A stretch of DNA of 64,000 bases from Flavobacterium luteolum (GCF_027111275.1 NZ_CP114286.1:4512501-4576500); one strand, 5' to 3'. Numbered from the stretch's first letter, positions 55,708 through 64,000 are shown. Numbers and translations are program-made. The notes: a model not told the origin generated them from the sequence alone.

Positions 55708-58239
55708 ATGAGAAATGCTTTTCTAATATTTGGAGTTTGTTTGAGTGCAATTTTGTTCTCCTGCAAAAAAGATAAAAATACGGAGCAGTCAAGTTCTGAA
55801 ACTGGAAAGTCTGAAACTGCCGACTCGACATTAATTGCCGATCGTGGTTGGCCTCGCGAAGCCGAAAATAACGGGACAAAACTGGTTTATTATCAGCCTC
55901 AGGTAGACGATTGGAAAGATTTTAAAGAAATTACTGCTCGAGTGGCTTTTTCGCTGACTCCAAAAGATGGAAAACAGGTTTTAGGTGTGGCTTCTTTGAA
56001 AGCGGAAACTTTGGTAGATAAAGATAACCGAAGCGCTTTTATTAAAAATATTCAAATAACCGATATACGTTTTCCTGCTTTGGACAAAAAGAAAGTGCCA
56101 GAAATGGAAAAGCTGTTTAAAGAAACGTTGCCTCAGAGCGGAGATCCTATTTCGGTAGATCGTATTTTGGCAGATTTAAGTCATACTAAAAGTCCGCCAA
56201 AGGGAATTGCGGCTAAAAATGATCCTCCTGCGATTTTTTACAGTACAAATCCGTCGATTTTGCTTATCGTGCAAGGCGAACCGGTTTTGGTGCCTGTAGA
56301 AAAAACGGATATTCAATATGTGGTAAATACCAATTGGGATTTGTTTTTTGATAAAACCACAAAGGATTACTATTTATTGGTAGAGAATATTTGGCTGACT
56401 TCGAAAAATGTGGCGGGCAAATGGACTAAAACAACCAAACTGCCTGTGGGTTTAAGTAATCTGCCTTCGGGTCAGAATTTTGATGATGTTAAGAAAATGA
56501 TTCCGCCACCTTCTTCTGGCGGAACTCCAGAGGTTTTCTACAGCAATAAACCTGCAGAGTTGATTGCGATAAACGGAAGTCCGAAATTCGTTAAAATTCC
56601 AGGAACTAAATTGTTATATATTGACAATACCGAGAATGATATTTTTGCTGATGAAAACAAAGGTCAGTATTATGTATTATTGTCTGGAAGATGGTTTAAA
56701 TCTAAAGATCTAACTGGACCGTGGAGCTATGCCAGTAATAGTCTTCCTGCTGATTTTGCTAAAATTCCGAAAGATTCTCCGCGTGCCAATGTATTGTCAT
56801 CTGTGCCTGGAACGCAGGAAGCGAATGATGCTGTAATGTTATCGCAAGTTCCGACAACGGCTATTTTAAAGAAATCGGATGCTGAAGCGAAAGTAAAAGT
56901 ATCGTATGATGGTGGAACGCCTCAGTTTAAACCTATCGATGGAACTAAAATGCAATATGCAAGCAATACGCAAGAGAAAATTATAAAAGTGGGCGATTTG
57001 TATTATTTGTGCTTTCAGGCGGTTTGGTTTATGTCGACCAGTCCAAACGGACCTTGGAAAACCTGCGATTCTGTTCCGCAAGAAATTTATACGATTCCGC
57101 CAAGTTCACCAGTCTATAATGTTACGTATGTAACGCAAGCTACAACCGATACAACAGTTGAAAGTAGTGCAACAGCTGGTTATTTAGGCGCTTTTATTAT
57201 TGGAGCAACATTTGGCGCTATTTTGACTTATGGCACAGGATGGTATTATCCGCCTTATATGTATTACGGCGGACTGTATCCGATTTATCGTCCGTGGCCT
57301 TATGCGTACGGAGGAGGAGCGGTCTACAATCCATGGACAGGCGGTTACGCCGCGGGAAGACGCGTTTACGGGCCTTATGGCGCAGCTGGAACTTCGGCTT
57401 GGTATAATCCTGCAACAGGAAGATACGGGCGTTCTGCAAGCGTACAAGGATGGTATGGCGGGCGCACGGCTGCAAGTACTTATAATCCGTGGACGGGTAA
57501 TTATGCTAGAACCAATCAAGGACATAATGCGTATGCACAATGGGGACATTCGGCTGCGACAAACGGGAATCAGTGGGCGCAGACGGGACATATTACAACC
57601 CGACGCGGAACTGCAATTGGTTATGAAACTTCGGGCGGAGATAAAGGTGTAATTACACACAGAAGAGGCGGAGGAACAACAATTCATACTAATAATAATC
57701 TCTATGCTGGTCACGACGGACATGTTTATAAAAGAGATGCCAACGGAAACTGGAGTCATTATAATAACGGAAATGGTGGCTGGACGCAAGCAGGAACTTT
57801 GGGTTCATCTAAAAAAGCGGGTGAAGGGATTCAGAATAGAGCGAATCAAGGACTTGGAGCAAATGGAGCAGGAGAAAGGATTCAGCGCGATAGACCTAAT
57901 GATGGACTTGGCGCAAATGGTGCTGGCGAAAGAATTCAGCGTGATAATTTGCCAAAAGCGGGTCAAAACCTAGGAGACGAAACTCGTATGGGAGACGGAA
58001 TTCAGAGAGATAATTTTCCTAAAGCAAATCAAACACTCGGACAGCCAAATAAACCGCTTGGAGAACCTGGACGTCCTGATATAACAAACGATCTTGATCG
58101 TTCGGCCATGTCAAGAGATCGAGGTGAAATGCAAACCAGAAATTTCCAAAACATCCAGAGAGGCGGAAGCGGTTTTAATGGAGGTGGCTTCGGCGGCGGA
58201 GGTTTTAGAGGTGGCGGCGGCTTTAGAGGAAGAAGATAA
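55708..58239 (+). CDS. large repeat lipoprotein with Gly/Tyr-rich C-terminus
   Basis: About 843 aa from the ATG at 55708 (lipoprotein signal ending SAILFSCKK); an ATG at 55684 is also possible. Three tandem beta domains of about 75 residues, each ending W-x-S-x3-GPW or similar (about 184-260, 283-358, 385-467), then a helical segment (LGAFIIGATFGAILTYGTGW), a Tyr/Pro/Gly-rich region with NPWTGxY repeats, GLGANGAGERIQRD repeats near 720-760, and a Gly/Arg tail. Surface-exposed structural or carbohydrate-contacting role is plausible; no enzyme motif is seen. Confidence 0.75.
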   Translation: MRNAFLIFGVCLSAILFSCKKDKNTEQSSSETGKSETADSTLIADRGWPREAENNGTKLVYYQPQVDDWKDFKEITARVAFSLTPKDGKQVLGVASLKAETLVDKDNRSAFIKNIQITDIRFPALDKKKVPEMEKLFKETLPQSGDPISVDRILADLSHTKSPPKGIAAKNDPPAIFYSTNPSILLIVQGEPVLVPVEKTDIQYVVNTNWDLFFDKTTKDYYLLVENIWLTSKNVAGKWTKTTKLPVGLSNLPSGQNFDDVKKMIPPPSSGGTPEVFYSNKPAELIAINGSPKFVKIPGTKLLYIDNTENDIFADENKGQYYVLLSGRWFKSKDLTGPWSYASNSLPADFAKIPKDSPRANVLSSVPGTQEANDAVMLSQVPTTAILKKSDAEAKVKVSYDGGTPQFKPIDGTKMQYASNTQEKIIKVGDLYYLCFQAVWFMSTSPNGPWKTCDSVPQEIYTIPPSSPVYNVTYVTQATTDTTVESSATAGYLGAFIIGATFGAILTYGTGWYYPPYMYYGGLYPIYRPWPYAYGGGAVYNPWTGGYAAGRRVYGPYGAAGTSAWYNPATGRYGRSASVQGWYGGRTAASTYNPWTGNYARTNQGHNAYAQWGHSAATNGNQWAQTGHITTRRGTAIGYETSGGDKGVITHRRGGGTTIHTNNNLYAGHDGHVYKRDANGNWSHYNNGNGGWTQAGTLGSSKKAGEGIQNRANQGLGANGAGERIQRDRPNDGLGANGAGERIQRDNLPKAGQNLGDETRMGDGIQRDNFPKANQTLGQPNKPLGEPGRPDITNDLDRSAMSRDRGEMQTRNFQNIQRGGSGFNGGGFGGGGFRGGGGFRGRR

Positions 58240-58272
58240 AATATAGAGTAAAGGTTAAATTAATTCAGAAAG

Positions 58273-58313
58273 ATCAGGATGGTGATAAAACACTAATCCT
58301 GATTTTTTTTTTT
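58273..58313 (+). terminator. terminator of repeat lipoprotein gene
   Basis: ATCAGGAT pairs with ATCCTGAT, followed by eleven Ts. Confidence 0.9.
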
Positions 58314-58432
58314 GCTGTTTATTTTACCGCAAAGAACGCTAAGATTTTACGCAAAGCTCACTAAGTTTTTAATCTCGCAAAGACACAGATTCGCAAAGTT
58401 TTATTTGTAAAGATTTGTAAATTTTTATTTTA

Positions 58433-58491
58433 GCCACAGATTTCACAGATTATTAGGATTGAAAATCCTTTCCATCCTAATAATCTGTGGC
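58433..58491. repeat. GCCACAGATT inverted repeat, copy 1
   Basis: Ends GCCACAGATT and AATCTGTGGC with inner ATTAGGAT/ATCCTAAT; a near copy follows at 58529-58590. Confidence 0.75.
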
Positions 58492-58528
58492 AAGAAATAA
58501 AGAGAAAGCTTAGCGAATTTTTATTCTA

Positions 58529-58590
58529 GCCACAGATTTCACAGATTGACACAGATTAGAAAAATCTTTTTAATCCTAATGATCTGTGGC
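58529..58590. repeat. GCCACAGATT inverted repeat, copy 2
   Basis: Same ends and inner ATTAG/CTAAT arms as the copy 40 bp upstream. Confidence 0.75.
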
Positions 58591-58657
58591 AAAAAAAAAG
58601 ACAAAGCTTTGCGTTCTTTGCGTTTTTATAAAATTCCTATAAGCAAAAAAACTTTGC

Positions 58658-58675
58658 TCCCGATAGCTATCGGGA
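58658..58675. repeat. 18-bp palindrome TCCCGATAGCTATCGGGA
   Basis: Perfect palindrome without spacer; identical copies at 59269-59286 and 59386-59403. Confidence 0.85.
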
Positions 58676-58727
58676 TTGCGGTTAAACCTCAAACATTTCA
58701 CATCTCACAAATCACAACTCACGGCTT

Positions 58728-58815
58728 GTCCATTTCACCCTGAAGTTTGTCCGTTTCACCTATTTTCTGATTTCGTAAGAAGGGTTATCGAAATACTTTT
58801 GACAAAGAAATTAAC
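58728..58815 (+). promoter_or_regulatory. putative LytTR-controlled promoter of cupin gene
   Basis: Direct repeats GTCCATTTCACC (58728) and GTCCGTTTCACC (58749) with 21-bp period, then AAATACTTTTGACAAAGAAA with a -7 box TACTTTTG (58794-58801). Repeat-to-box spacing is the same as in the promoter at 59492. No good -33 box is seen, as expected for an activator-dependent promoter. Confidence 0.6.
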
Positions 58816-58842
58816 GAAAACAAATAATTTAAATCAGAAGTT

Positions 58843-59253
58843 ATGGAAACGAAAAAACAAAAAACATGGGTTATAATCGCAATTATTGTTTTAGGAATCA
58901 TTGCCTTTTTAGTTCCGAATCAGATTGCAGCACAGGGAGTAAAACGCATTGATTTGCAAAAACATGATCTAAGTACTCCAGGAAAAGAAATGGTTCAGGC
59001 ACGAATTGATTTTGAAGGACATTCAGCTTTCGGGAAACATTCTCATCCTGGCGAAGAAGTGATTTATGTAGTTGAAGGTTCGCTGGAATATCAGATCGAA
59101 GGTGAAAAGCCAGTGACACTAAGAGCGGGCGAAGTGCTTTTTATTCCGGCAGGCGTAGTGCACTCAGCTAAAAATAATACAAATGCTAAAGCATCAGAAC
59201 TTGCGACTTATATTGTAGAAAAGGGGAAACCGATACTTGTAATGAAAAACTAA
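58843..59253 (+). CDS. membrane-anchored or exported cupin protein
   Basis: 136 aa. N-terminal hydrophobic helix (TWVIIAIIVLGIIAFLVP), then a cupin barrel with metal-binding motif 1 GKHSHPGEEVIYVVEG and motif 2 FIPAGVVHSAKN. Exported or anchored single-domain cupin; substrate unknown. Its promoter is a near copy of that of the alpha/beta hydrolase gene. Confidence 0.88.
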   Translation: METKKQKTWVIIAIIVLGIIAFLVPNQIAAQGVKRIDLQKHDLSTPGKEMVQARIDFEGHSAFGKHSHPGEEVIYVVEGSLEYQIEGEKPVTLRAGEVLFIPAGVVHSAKNNTNAKASELATYIVEKGKPILVMKN

Positions 59254-59609
59254 AAATTTTAAACGCAATCCCGATAGCTATCGGGAGCAAAGGTTTTTTA
59301 CTCTTGGTTTCTGCTGAAATGTGCAAAGTTCGCAAAGCTTTGTATTGAAAGTTTAGCTATAGATTTTAATCATTTTAATTCTTTATCCCGATAGCTATCG
59401 GGAGTGGCAAAACAACTAAGCGCAAAGCTTTGTAAAAAACTTTGCGAACATTGCGTAAACCTTAGCGCTCTTTGCGGTTAAATAAACACCTGTCCATTTC
59501 ACCCTCAACTTTGTCCACTTCACCTTTTTTTACCTTTTAAAACAAGCATTGTCAAAATACCTTTGACGAAGAAATTAACTGATAATCAACTAATCAAATA
59601 ATAAAAATT
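59254..59609. repeat. intergenic region with palindromes and CGCAAAG repeats
   Basis: No gene. Two TCCCGATAGCTATCGGGA palindromes (59269-59286, 59386-59403), CGCAAAG-type copies, and the hydrolase promoter region from 59492. Confidence 0.75.
59492..59579 (+). promoter_or_regulatory. putative LytTR-controlled promoter of hydrolase gene
   Basis: Direct repeats GTCCATTTCACC (59492) and GTCCACTTCACC (59513), 21-bp period, then AAATACCTTTGACGAAGAAA with -7 box TACCTTTG (59558-59565). Second repeat to AAATAC is 42 bp here and at the cupin promoter. Confidence 0.6.
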
Positions 59610-60596
59610 ATGAAAACACTATCAAATATTCTAATCGCTATTCTTTTTATGAATGCAGCTTTCACCCAAGCACAAACTTCAAAACAAAAAACAATTGAAG
59701 TAAGCAGTTCACTTGGAACATTAAAACAAATCAACGCTGGATTATTAAACATAGGATATACCGAAGCAGGTTCGTCAAACGGAACTCCAGTAATCTTGCT
59801 TCACGGCTGGCCTTATGATATTCACAGTTACAACGAAGTCGTTCCGCTTTTGGTGGCAAAAGGTTATCACGTTTTCACACCGTATTTACGTGGATTTGGG
59901 ACAACAACCTTTCTTTCCAAAGATACTTTCAGAAACGGTCAGCAAGCGGCTTTAGCAAGTGATATTATCGCTTTTATGAATGCACTGAAAATTGACAAAG
60001 CCGTAATTGGCGGTTTCGATTGGGGAGCTAGAACAGCAGTTGTAGTATCGGCACTTTGGCCAGAACGCGTAAAAGGTCTGGTTTCGGTAAGTGGCTATTT
60101 GGTGGTGAACTTAGAAGCAAACTTAAAACCGCTTCCTCCAACAGCCGAATTAGGATGGTGGTACCAATATTATTTCGCAACCGAAAGAGGAAGACAAGGT
60201 TACACTCAGAACACTTACGATTTTAATAAACTAATCTGGAAAATCGCTTCTCCGTTATGGAACTTCGATAAAGCAACTTACGATCAAACTGCTCAGTCTT
60301 TTGATAATCCAGATCACGTAGCGATTGTGATTCACAATTACAGATGGAGACAATCTCTAGAAGCAGGTGAAGCAAAATACGATAATTTGGAAAAACGTTT
60401 GGCGACAAAACCTGAAATTAAAGTCCCAACTATTACAATTGGAAGTGATTTTGACGGCGCTTTCGCGGATGGAAAAGCCTATGCAAACAAATTCACCGGA
60501 AAATACGAACACAGAATTCTAAAAGGAATCGGACACAACGTTCCGCAAGAAGATCCGAAGGCTTTTGCTCAAGCAATAATCGACGTATCTAAATAA
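59610..60596 (+). CDS. exported alpha/beta hydrolase, epoxide hydrolase-like
   Basis: 328 aa. Signal peptide (to about 22, AFTQAQ), oxyanion-hole motif LLHGWPYDIHSY, nucleophile elbow VIGGFDWGAR with Asp instead of Ser, cap-domain region around WYQYYFATERGRQG, and catalytic His in GIGHNVPQEDP. Asp nucleophile and HGWP point to the epoxide hydrolase/haloalkane dehalogenase branch. Exported, so it acts in the periplasm. It probably detoxifies reactive compounds, with Ohr encoded next. Confidence 0.88.
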   Translation: MKTLSNILIAILFMNAAFTQAQTSKQKTIEVSSSLGTLKQINAGLLNIGYTEAGSSNGTPVILLHGWPYDIHSYNEVVPLLVAKGYHVFTPYLRGFGTTTFLSKDTFRNGQQAALASDIIAFMNALKIDKAVIGGFDWGARTAVVVSALWPERVKGLVSVSGYLVVNLEANLKPLPPTAELGWWYQYYFATERGRQGYTQNTYDFNKLIWKIASPLWNFDKATYDQTAQSFDNPDHVAIVIHNYRWRQSLEAGEAKYDNLEKRLATKPEIKVPTITIGSDFDGAFADGKAYANKFTGKYEHRILKGIGHNVPQEDPKAFAQAIIDVSK

Positions 60597-60689
60597 TGGT
60601 GAATCATTCTTTCACATTTTACTTTTTACATTTCACAAAAAACAAAAAACATTTCACATTTTACAAATAACATTTTACACAAAAAAATC

Positions 60690-61100
60690 ATGAGCACAAA
60701 AATTTTATACACAGGAAAAACACACACAACAGGCGGTAGAGAAGGAGCTTCTCAAAGTTCAGACGAACAATTGAATATCAAATTAAGCGCGCCGGGATCT
60801 TCACGTCCAGGAACAAATCCAGAGCAGTTGTTTGCTGCGGGATGGTCAGCTTGTTTTATTGGAGCTTTAGGAATTGCGGCTTCTAAACTTGGCGTTAGAC
60901 TTCCAGCAGAAACCGCTGTAGACGCTGAAGTAGATTTATGCGTAACAGAAGGAGAATATTCGCTTCAAGCAAGATTAAATATTAGTCTTCCAGGAATTGA
61001 TATTTCAACAGCAGAAGCTTTGGCGGCGCAAGCGCATCAGACTTGTCCATATTCTAAAGCAACGAGAGGAAATATAAACGTTGAGATTAATATTCTTTAA
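60690..61100 (+). CDS. ohr: organic hydroperoxide resistance protein (Ohr/OsmC)
   Basis: 136 aa. Ohr pattern GTNPEQLFAAGWSACFIGAL and AHQTCPYSKATRGN, with both redox cysteines. It reduces organic and fatty-acid hydroperoxides with a thiol partner. No OhrR (MarR-type) gene is adjacent. The 93 bp before it hold A/T/C-rich repeats of ACATTTCAC and ACATTTTAC type. Confidence 0.95.
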   Translation: MSTKILYTGKTHTTGGREGASQSSDEQLNIKLSAPGSSRPGTNPEQLFAAGWSACFIGALGIAASKLGVRLPAETAVDAEVDLCVTEGEYSLQARLNISLPGIDISTAEALAAQAHQTCPYSKATRGNINVEINIL

Positions 61101-61149
61101 TAGTTTTAAGTTATGAGTTATGAGTTGATTCGAAAACTCTACTCTTAAC

Positions 61150-61182
61150 AAACCTGACAGGTTTTTAAAACCTGTCAGGTTT
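61150..61182. repeat. nested palindrome AAACCTGACAGGTTTT
   Basis: 16-bp arms around a single base; each arm contains the palindrome CCTGACAGG-like. It may also terminate the ohr transcript. Confidence 0.8.
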
Positions 61183-61195
61183 AATAAATGTAATT

Positions 61196-61930
61196 ATGAA
61201 AAAGATAAAAATTTTAAGTGGCTTTGTTATGCTGTGTTTTTTAATTGGAAACAGCGTTTTTAGTCAAAACAATTCAAAAGGTTTTGCACTTTTAGAATTA
61301 TATACTTCAGAAGGCTGTTCGAGCTGTCCGCCAGCAGATGAATTGTTGGGAAAAATTCAGAATGAATATCGTGATAAAAACGTTTATGTATTGGCGTATC
61401 ATGTTGATTATTGGGACAAACAAGGTTGGAAGGATATTTTCAGCAATGCCGATTTCACTAAAAGACAATATGATTATGCGCAATTTCTAGGAAAAGAACC
61501 AATCTACACGCCTCAAGTAATCATTAACGGAAAAACAGATTATATCGGTTCTCAGGAAACGAGTTTGCGAAACGGAATTAAATCGGCACTTTCTAAACAA
61601 GCTCTAGCAAGTTTAAATTTAGAAGCAAATCAAAATGAAAATTCAATTTCTGTAAATTATAGTGTTGAAGGCACTTCAAAAAATAGTCGTCTATTGCTTG
61701 CAGTTGTTCAGAAAGAAGCCAAAAGTAATGTAAAAAGAGGCGAGAATGCGCATCGGGTTTTATCGCATTATCAAATTGTTCGGAATCTTCAATCTATAGA
61801 TTTAAATAAAAACAAAAAAGGAACGGCATCTGTTCATCTTCCTAAAAATTACAATGCACAGGATTTTGAAATCATTGGCTTTGTTCAAGATATGAATTCA
61901 GGTGCTATTTTGGGAGTTAAACGGGTTTGA
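61196..61930 (+). CDS. exported DUF1223 thioredoxin-like protein
   Basis: 244 aa. Signal peptide (MLCFLIGNSVFSQ), then LLELYTSEGCSSCPPADELL with the CxxC pair in a thioredoxin-like fold, and YTPQVIINGKTDYIGSQ. The family is DUF1223; biochemical role unknown, probably a periplasmic thiol protein. Fits the oxidative-stress theme of this cluster. Confidence 0.88.
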   Translation: MKKIKILSGFVMLCFLIGNSVFSQNNSKGFALLELYTSEGCSSCPPADELLGKIQNEYRDKNVYVLAYHVDYWDKQGWKDIFSNADFTKRQYDYAQFLGKEPIYTPQVIINGKTDYIGSQETSLRNGIKSALSKQALASLNLEANQNENSISVNYSVEGTSKNSRLLLAVVQKEAKSNVKRGENAHRVLSHYQIVRNLQSIDLNKNKKGTASVHLPKNYNAQDFEIIGFVQDMNSGAILGVKRV

Positions 61931-61976
61931 TTTTTTTGTTTCACGGGGATTTCTTTGCTTTCAGTTTGCCACACAG

Positions 61977-62082
61977 TTTGTCATCCCGAGGAACGAGGGA
62001 TCTCCACGAGTAGTTCTACAAAGATTGTCGATTTTGTTTGCGGAGTTTCTTACGGAGATCCCTCGTTCCTCGGGATGACAAA
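61977..62082. repeat. palindromic repeat element, copy 3
   Basis: Arms TTTGTCATCCCGAGGAACGA.. are perfectly complementary (about 28 bp each) around a centre with ACAAAGATTG and CGGAGTTTCTTACGGAGAT, homologous to copies 1 and 2. Confidence 0.9.
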
Positions 62083-62176
62083 AAATGAGAATAGAAAGCT
62101 TTGCGAGATTAAAATTTATCTGCTTACATCTCCTAAAATCATTAAAAATCTGCGTGAAATCTTTTTCAAATAAACT

Positions 62177-62184
62177 TATCTTTG
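62177..62184 (+). promoter_or_regulatory. candidate -7 box of LytS/LytTR operon
   Basis: TATCTTTG, 22 bp before the kinase ATG. No GTCCA-type direct repeat is nearby, so no sign of autoregulation by the same site. Confidence 0.45.
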
Positions 62185-62206
62185 ATCATAACAAACCAAT
62201 TACAAT

Positions 62207-63223
62207 ATGGAAAAAACAAAACGTTTTCAGGTTTCGCTCAAAGTCATTTGGGGAAGTTCGATTGCATTGGCAGTTATGGCTTCGATACCTAAATTATTTG
62301 ATGCCGATTCTACACCTGGAGACCTTATTATAAATTCTTCGATTACGCTGTTGTTTTCCCTTTTTATATGGTATTACAACATCTACAGTTTACCAAAATT
62401 TTCTGCTAATCATGCCAATAAAAGTCTTTTTAACTGGAAACTTTTATTGAGTGTTATTCTAGGGATTGTTTTAATGGTGATTCTGGTAATTGCGCATCAG
62501 GAACTGTTTCAGGTTTCAAAAATGGATGCGCCAATTATGTTTGAACTTCGCGGAGTTTTGATCAACTTGATTGTGTATATGTTTTTGCATTTGCTTTTTC
62601 AAAATTATCAAACACAACAGATGGGAGTTGAATTGGAACGCACAAAAGCAGTAAATCTCGGCGCTCAATACGAATTACTGAAACAGCAGGTAAATCCGCA
62701 TTTTTTGTTTAATAGTTTGAATACGCTAAAATCGATGGTGGATATCCAAGATCCGCAGAGTTCTGATTTTATCTTGAAATTATCCGATTTTTATCGATTT
62801 ACGTTAGAAAGCCGAAAAATGGATTTGATTCCGTTGAGCGAAGAACTTCAAATTTTAGATTCGTATGTATATCTGCTAAAAGCGCGTTTCGAAGACGGAT
62901 TTGTCTTAGAAAGCGAAATTGATCCAAAACAGTACGATTCGGCAATTCCGCCTTTTACTTTGCAGTTATTAATCGAAAACTGCATCAAACACAATGTCGT
63001 TTCTTTAGACAAACCTTTAAAAATAAGACTTTATACAGAAAACGAGTTTTTGGTAGTTGAAAATAAAATTCAACTCAAAAGAGGCGCCGTGTCTACAGGT
63101 GTTGGTTTAGATAATATCAACCAGCGTTTTATGCACCTGATTCGTAAAGAAATCGAAATTGACAAAGACGAAACTACCTTTAAAGTAAAAATACCACTTA
63201 ATTATGACTATCATAATAATTGA
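62207..63223 (+). CDS. LytS/YehU-type membrane sensor histidine kinase
   Basis: 338 aa. Four membrane helices in 1-145, then a His_kinase domain with the phospho-acceptor His in QVNPHFLFNSLNTL, and a HATPase region with N-box LLIENCIKHN. A typical partner of LytTR regulators. Overlaps the regulator gene by 20 bp. Confidence 0.94.
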   Translation: MEKTKRFQVSLKVIWGSSIALAVMASIPKLFDADSTPGDLIINSSITLLFSLFIWYYNIYSLPKFSANHANKSLFNWKLLLSVILGIVLMVILVIAHQELFQVSKMDAPIMFELRGVLINLIVYMFLHLLFQNYQTQQMGVELERTKAVNLGAQYELLKQQVNPHFLFNSLNTLKSMVDIQDPQSSDFILKLSDFYRFTLESRKMDLIPLSEELQILDSYVYLLKARFEDGFVLESEIDPKQYDSAIPPFTLQLLIENCIKHNVVSLDKPLKIRLYTENEFLVVENKIQLKRGAVSTGVGLDNINQRFMHLIRKEIEIDKDETTFKVKIPLNYDYHNN

Positions 63224-63971
63224 AGATGAAGTAAAAACAGCCAAAGCACTTGGCCAATTAATTCTGAGCATCAGACCCGATGTTCAGATTTTGTCATATA
63301 TACAAAGCATTGACGGCGCAGTAGATTATCTTTTAGAAAACGATCAGCCCGATCTTATTTTTATGGATATTCAGCTGGCAGACGGTCAGTGTTTTGAGAT
63401 TTTTAAGAATGTTGAGGTTTTGTCGCCTGTAATTTTCTGTACTGCTTTTGATGATTATGCCATTGAAGCTTTCAAATCAAACGGAATTGATTATGTTTTG
63501 AAGCCTTTTTCGAGAGATAGCATTTCGCAAGCTTTAAAGAAAGCAGGAGAACTGAAAAATTTCTTTCAAAGAAACAAAAAAGCCATGCCCGATTTTGATT
63601 ATTTGTTGACTAGAACTGGTGAAAATAAAGGAAAAAGTAGTTTTTTAGTTTTCAAAAACAATAAATATCAAACCGTTTTAACGGAGAATATTGCGTTTTT
63701 CTTTATCAAAAACGAAACGCCAATGATTATGACTTTAGATAAAAATGAATATCCGTTAACGCAGTCGTTAGATGAAATTCACAAGCTTTTATCGCCAATT
63801 CAGTTCTTTAGGGTTAACAGACAATATTTGGTTAATTTTTCGGCCATTCGCGAAGCAGAACATTATTTTTCGCGTAAAATAATCGTAAAATTAAGTGTTC
63901 CGACAGAAGAAAAATTATTAGTTGGAAAAGAAAAAGCAACGGCATTTTTAAGCTGGTTAGAAAACCGATAA
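63204..63971 (+). CDS. LytTR-family response regulator
   Basis: 255 aa. Receiver domain with acceptor Asp in LIFMDIQLADGQ and Lys in VLKPFSRDS; LytTR DNA-binding domain (about 150-250; FRVNRQYLVNFSAI). LytTR proteins bind pairs of direct repeats with 21-22 bp centre spacing, which suits the GTCCA repeats before the cupin and hydrolase genes. Confidence 0.94.
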   Translation: MTIIIIEDEVKTAKALGQLILSIRPDVQILSYIQSIDGAVDYLLENDQPDLIFMDIQLADGQCFEIFKNVEVLSPVIFCTAFDDYAIEAFKSNGIDYVLKPFSRDSISQALKKAGELKNFFQRNKKAMPDFDYLLTRTGENKGKSSFLVFKNNKYQTVLTENIAFFFIKNETPMIMTLDKNEYPLTQSLDEIHKLLSPIQFFRVNRQYLVNFSAIREAEHYFSRKIIVKLSVPTEEKLLVGKEKATAFLSWLENR

Positions 63972-64000
63972 AACCAATTAATTTATCTGAGAAAAGATAA

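Larger units (their letters stand above)
58240..58842. repeat. repeat-rich intergenic region
   Basis: No gene. From left: terminator 58273-58313, CGCAAAG repeats to 58400, two inverted repeats with GCCACAGATT ends (58433-58491, 58529-58590), TCCCGATAGCTATCGGGA (58658-58675), and the cupin promoter region from 58728. Confidence 0.8.

Noticed and set aside
57184..57789. 201-codon Ser/Arg/Ile-rich frame on the minus strand, and several 80-140 codon frames nearby
   Set aside because: Shadows of the Gly/Tyr-rich repeat region of the large lipoprotein; low-complexity composition and no start-site context.
61931..62206. Short frames at 61955 and 62085
   Set aside because: They cross copy 3 of the palindromic repeat and the promoter of the LytS-type kinase.

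Overview
The window is chromosomal DNA of a Bacteroidota bacterium, most likely a Flavobacterium. Support: AT-rich sequence, promoters of the Bacteroidota type (TAnnTTTG at -7), two-component regulator propeller kinase, FtsX-type permeases of the Bacteroidota pattern, outer-membrane proteins ending in Phe, and dense intergenic palindromic repeats. Genes are tightly packed in short operons on both strands. No rRNA, complete tRNA or CRISPR array is seen.

Layout. 171-6713 (+): hybrid kinase, REC protein, TPR/beta-barrel outer-membrane protein, HEAT protein, family-2 glycosyltransferase and NarL-type regulator, read here as a regulated exopolysaccharide synthesis and export operon; a propeller kinase (6710-9727, -) converges on it. 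9894-12880: a small NAD(P)-binding protein, ilvD and a Crp/Fnr regulator. 13223-21778: MacB/LolD-like ABC transporter (ATPase and two paralogous permeases) divergent from an NtrC-type regulator and its kinase. 22047-27233: small transport, acetyltransferase and regulator genes, an IS481-like element, an SMR exporter and a Crp-like regulator. 27644-33399: complete RND tripartite efflux operon. 35045-40760: a TPR lipoprotein and the oxidative pentose-phosphate operon gnd-zwf-pgl. 41189-44844: STN-domain repeat protein, cation/proton exchanger, HxlR regulator. 44939-48874: kaiC-kaiB-kaiB-kinase-response regulator operon. 49201-49944: an SDR oxidoreductase. 50021-54678: AT-rich defence-like block with a Lamassu/ABC-three-component operon (Mrr-like nuclease, small middle protein, SMC-like ATPase) followed by a frameshifted AbiC-like membrane gene. 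55684-63971: large repeat lipoprotein, then cupin, alpha/beta hydrolase, Ohr, DUF1223 protein and a LytS/LytTR two-component pair.

Most striking. (1) A Kai clock-like operon without kaiA, with two KaiB paralogues and a KaiC carrying a C-terminal coiled coil. (2) A Lamassu/ABC-3C-like defence operon next to a broken AbiC-like gene. (3) Three dispersed 100-152 bp palindromic elements whose arms differ but stay self-complementary around a conserved core; one is split by an IS481-like element with a clear 5-bp target duplication. (4) Near-identical promoter regions before the cupin and hydrolase genes, with direct repeats spaced 21 bp that suit a LytTR regulator such as the one encoded 3 kb downstream. 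(5) A 22-bp operator-like motif shared by the HxlR gene and the SDR gene 4 kb away.

Three probable sequence disruptions were found: a 1-base deletion in an ElaA-like acetyltransferase, a 1-base shift in the AbiC-like gene, and the split palindrome.
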